DNA of 29,962 nucleotides, taken from Plakobranchus ocellatus. Its lineage: Eukaryota > Mollusca > Gastropoda > Plakobranchidae. Under the pieces are notes generated by a model, which searched no databases, was not told where the DNA came from, and saw only the letters and a list, made by a program, of their open reading frames with translations. The stretch is taken from the NCBI GenBank assembly GCA_019648995.1, contig BLXT01002329.1, positions 955,873-985,834 on the forward strand, written 5' to 3'. A program made the position numbers and the translations under genes. The stretch's first letter is position 1. Every line of letters starts with the position of its first letter. Below are positions 19,040 through 29,962 of this stretch, piece by piece.

Positions 19040-29962
<10,923 letters not shown>

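Overview
This is a eukaryotic, clearly metazoan, draft-assembly window. It is AT-rich, its genes are split into many short exons by canonical GT-AG introns, it carries a tRNA-derived SINE, microsatellites and minisatellites, and a 616-base run of N sits in the middle. The protein sequences look like a marine invertebrate, perhaps a mollusc or another lophotrochozoan, but nothing here fixes the taxon.

Two genes can be rebuilt exon by exon with consistent reading phase. They lie head to head. On the minus strand, from about 17.9 kb down to 4.1 kb, is a FAST-kinase-domain gene best matched to TBRG4/FASTKD4, a mitochondrial RNA-stability factor. It has 11 coding exons plus a non-coding first exon and a 775-residue product with a presequence-like N terminus, a FAST_1/FAST_2-like middle and a C-terminal RAP domain. 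On the plus strand, from 19,040 to beyond the right edge, is D-xylulose kinase, XYLB. Its first 13 coding exons (397 residues) are in the window, and the last quarter, with the second nucleotide-binding loop, is not. The shared intergenic promoter region is partly hidden by the N gap (18,269-18,884).

Layout: 1-2.98 kb has no convincing gene; it holds a purine-rich tract and one nearly intact SINE with 12-bp target-site duplications. 2,982-3,275 (minus) is an orphan ORF that looks like a terminal exon. 3.9-18 kb is TBRG4, whose introns hold a GC-richer structured segment (5,661-5,802), an unassigned 71-codon open frame (6,283-6,495), several tandem repeats, a 26-bp minisatellite, and two adjacent palindromic elements (15,224-15,523). 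19-30 kb is XYLB. Its intron 5 contains a GC-richer island with a spliceable minus-strand ORF and inverted CCAAT motifs. The acceptor of exon 7 is almost touched by a (TA)n tract. The acceptor of exon 13 is the last member of a tandem array in which every ~32-bp unit carries its own acceptor-like and donor-like motifs; this is the most unusual structure in the window.

The two genes have no known direct functional link: one acts on mitochondrial transcripts, the other in cytosolic glucuronate/xylulose metabolism. Any co-regulation would come from the shared promoter region. Exon limits were set by reading phase, splice consensus and similarity to the human proteins as remembered; no alignment was run.
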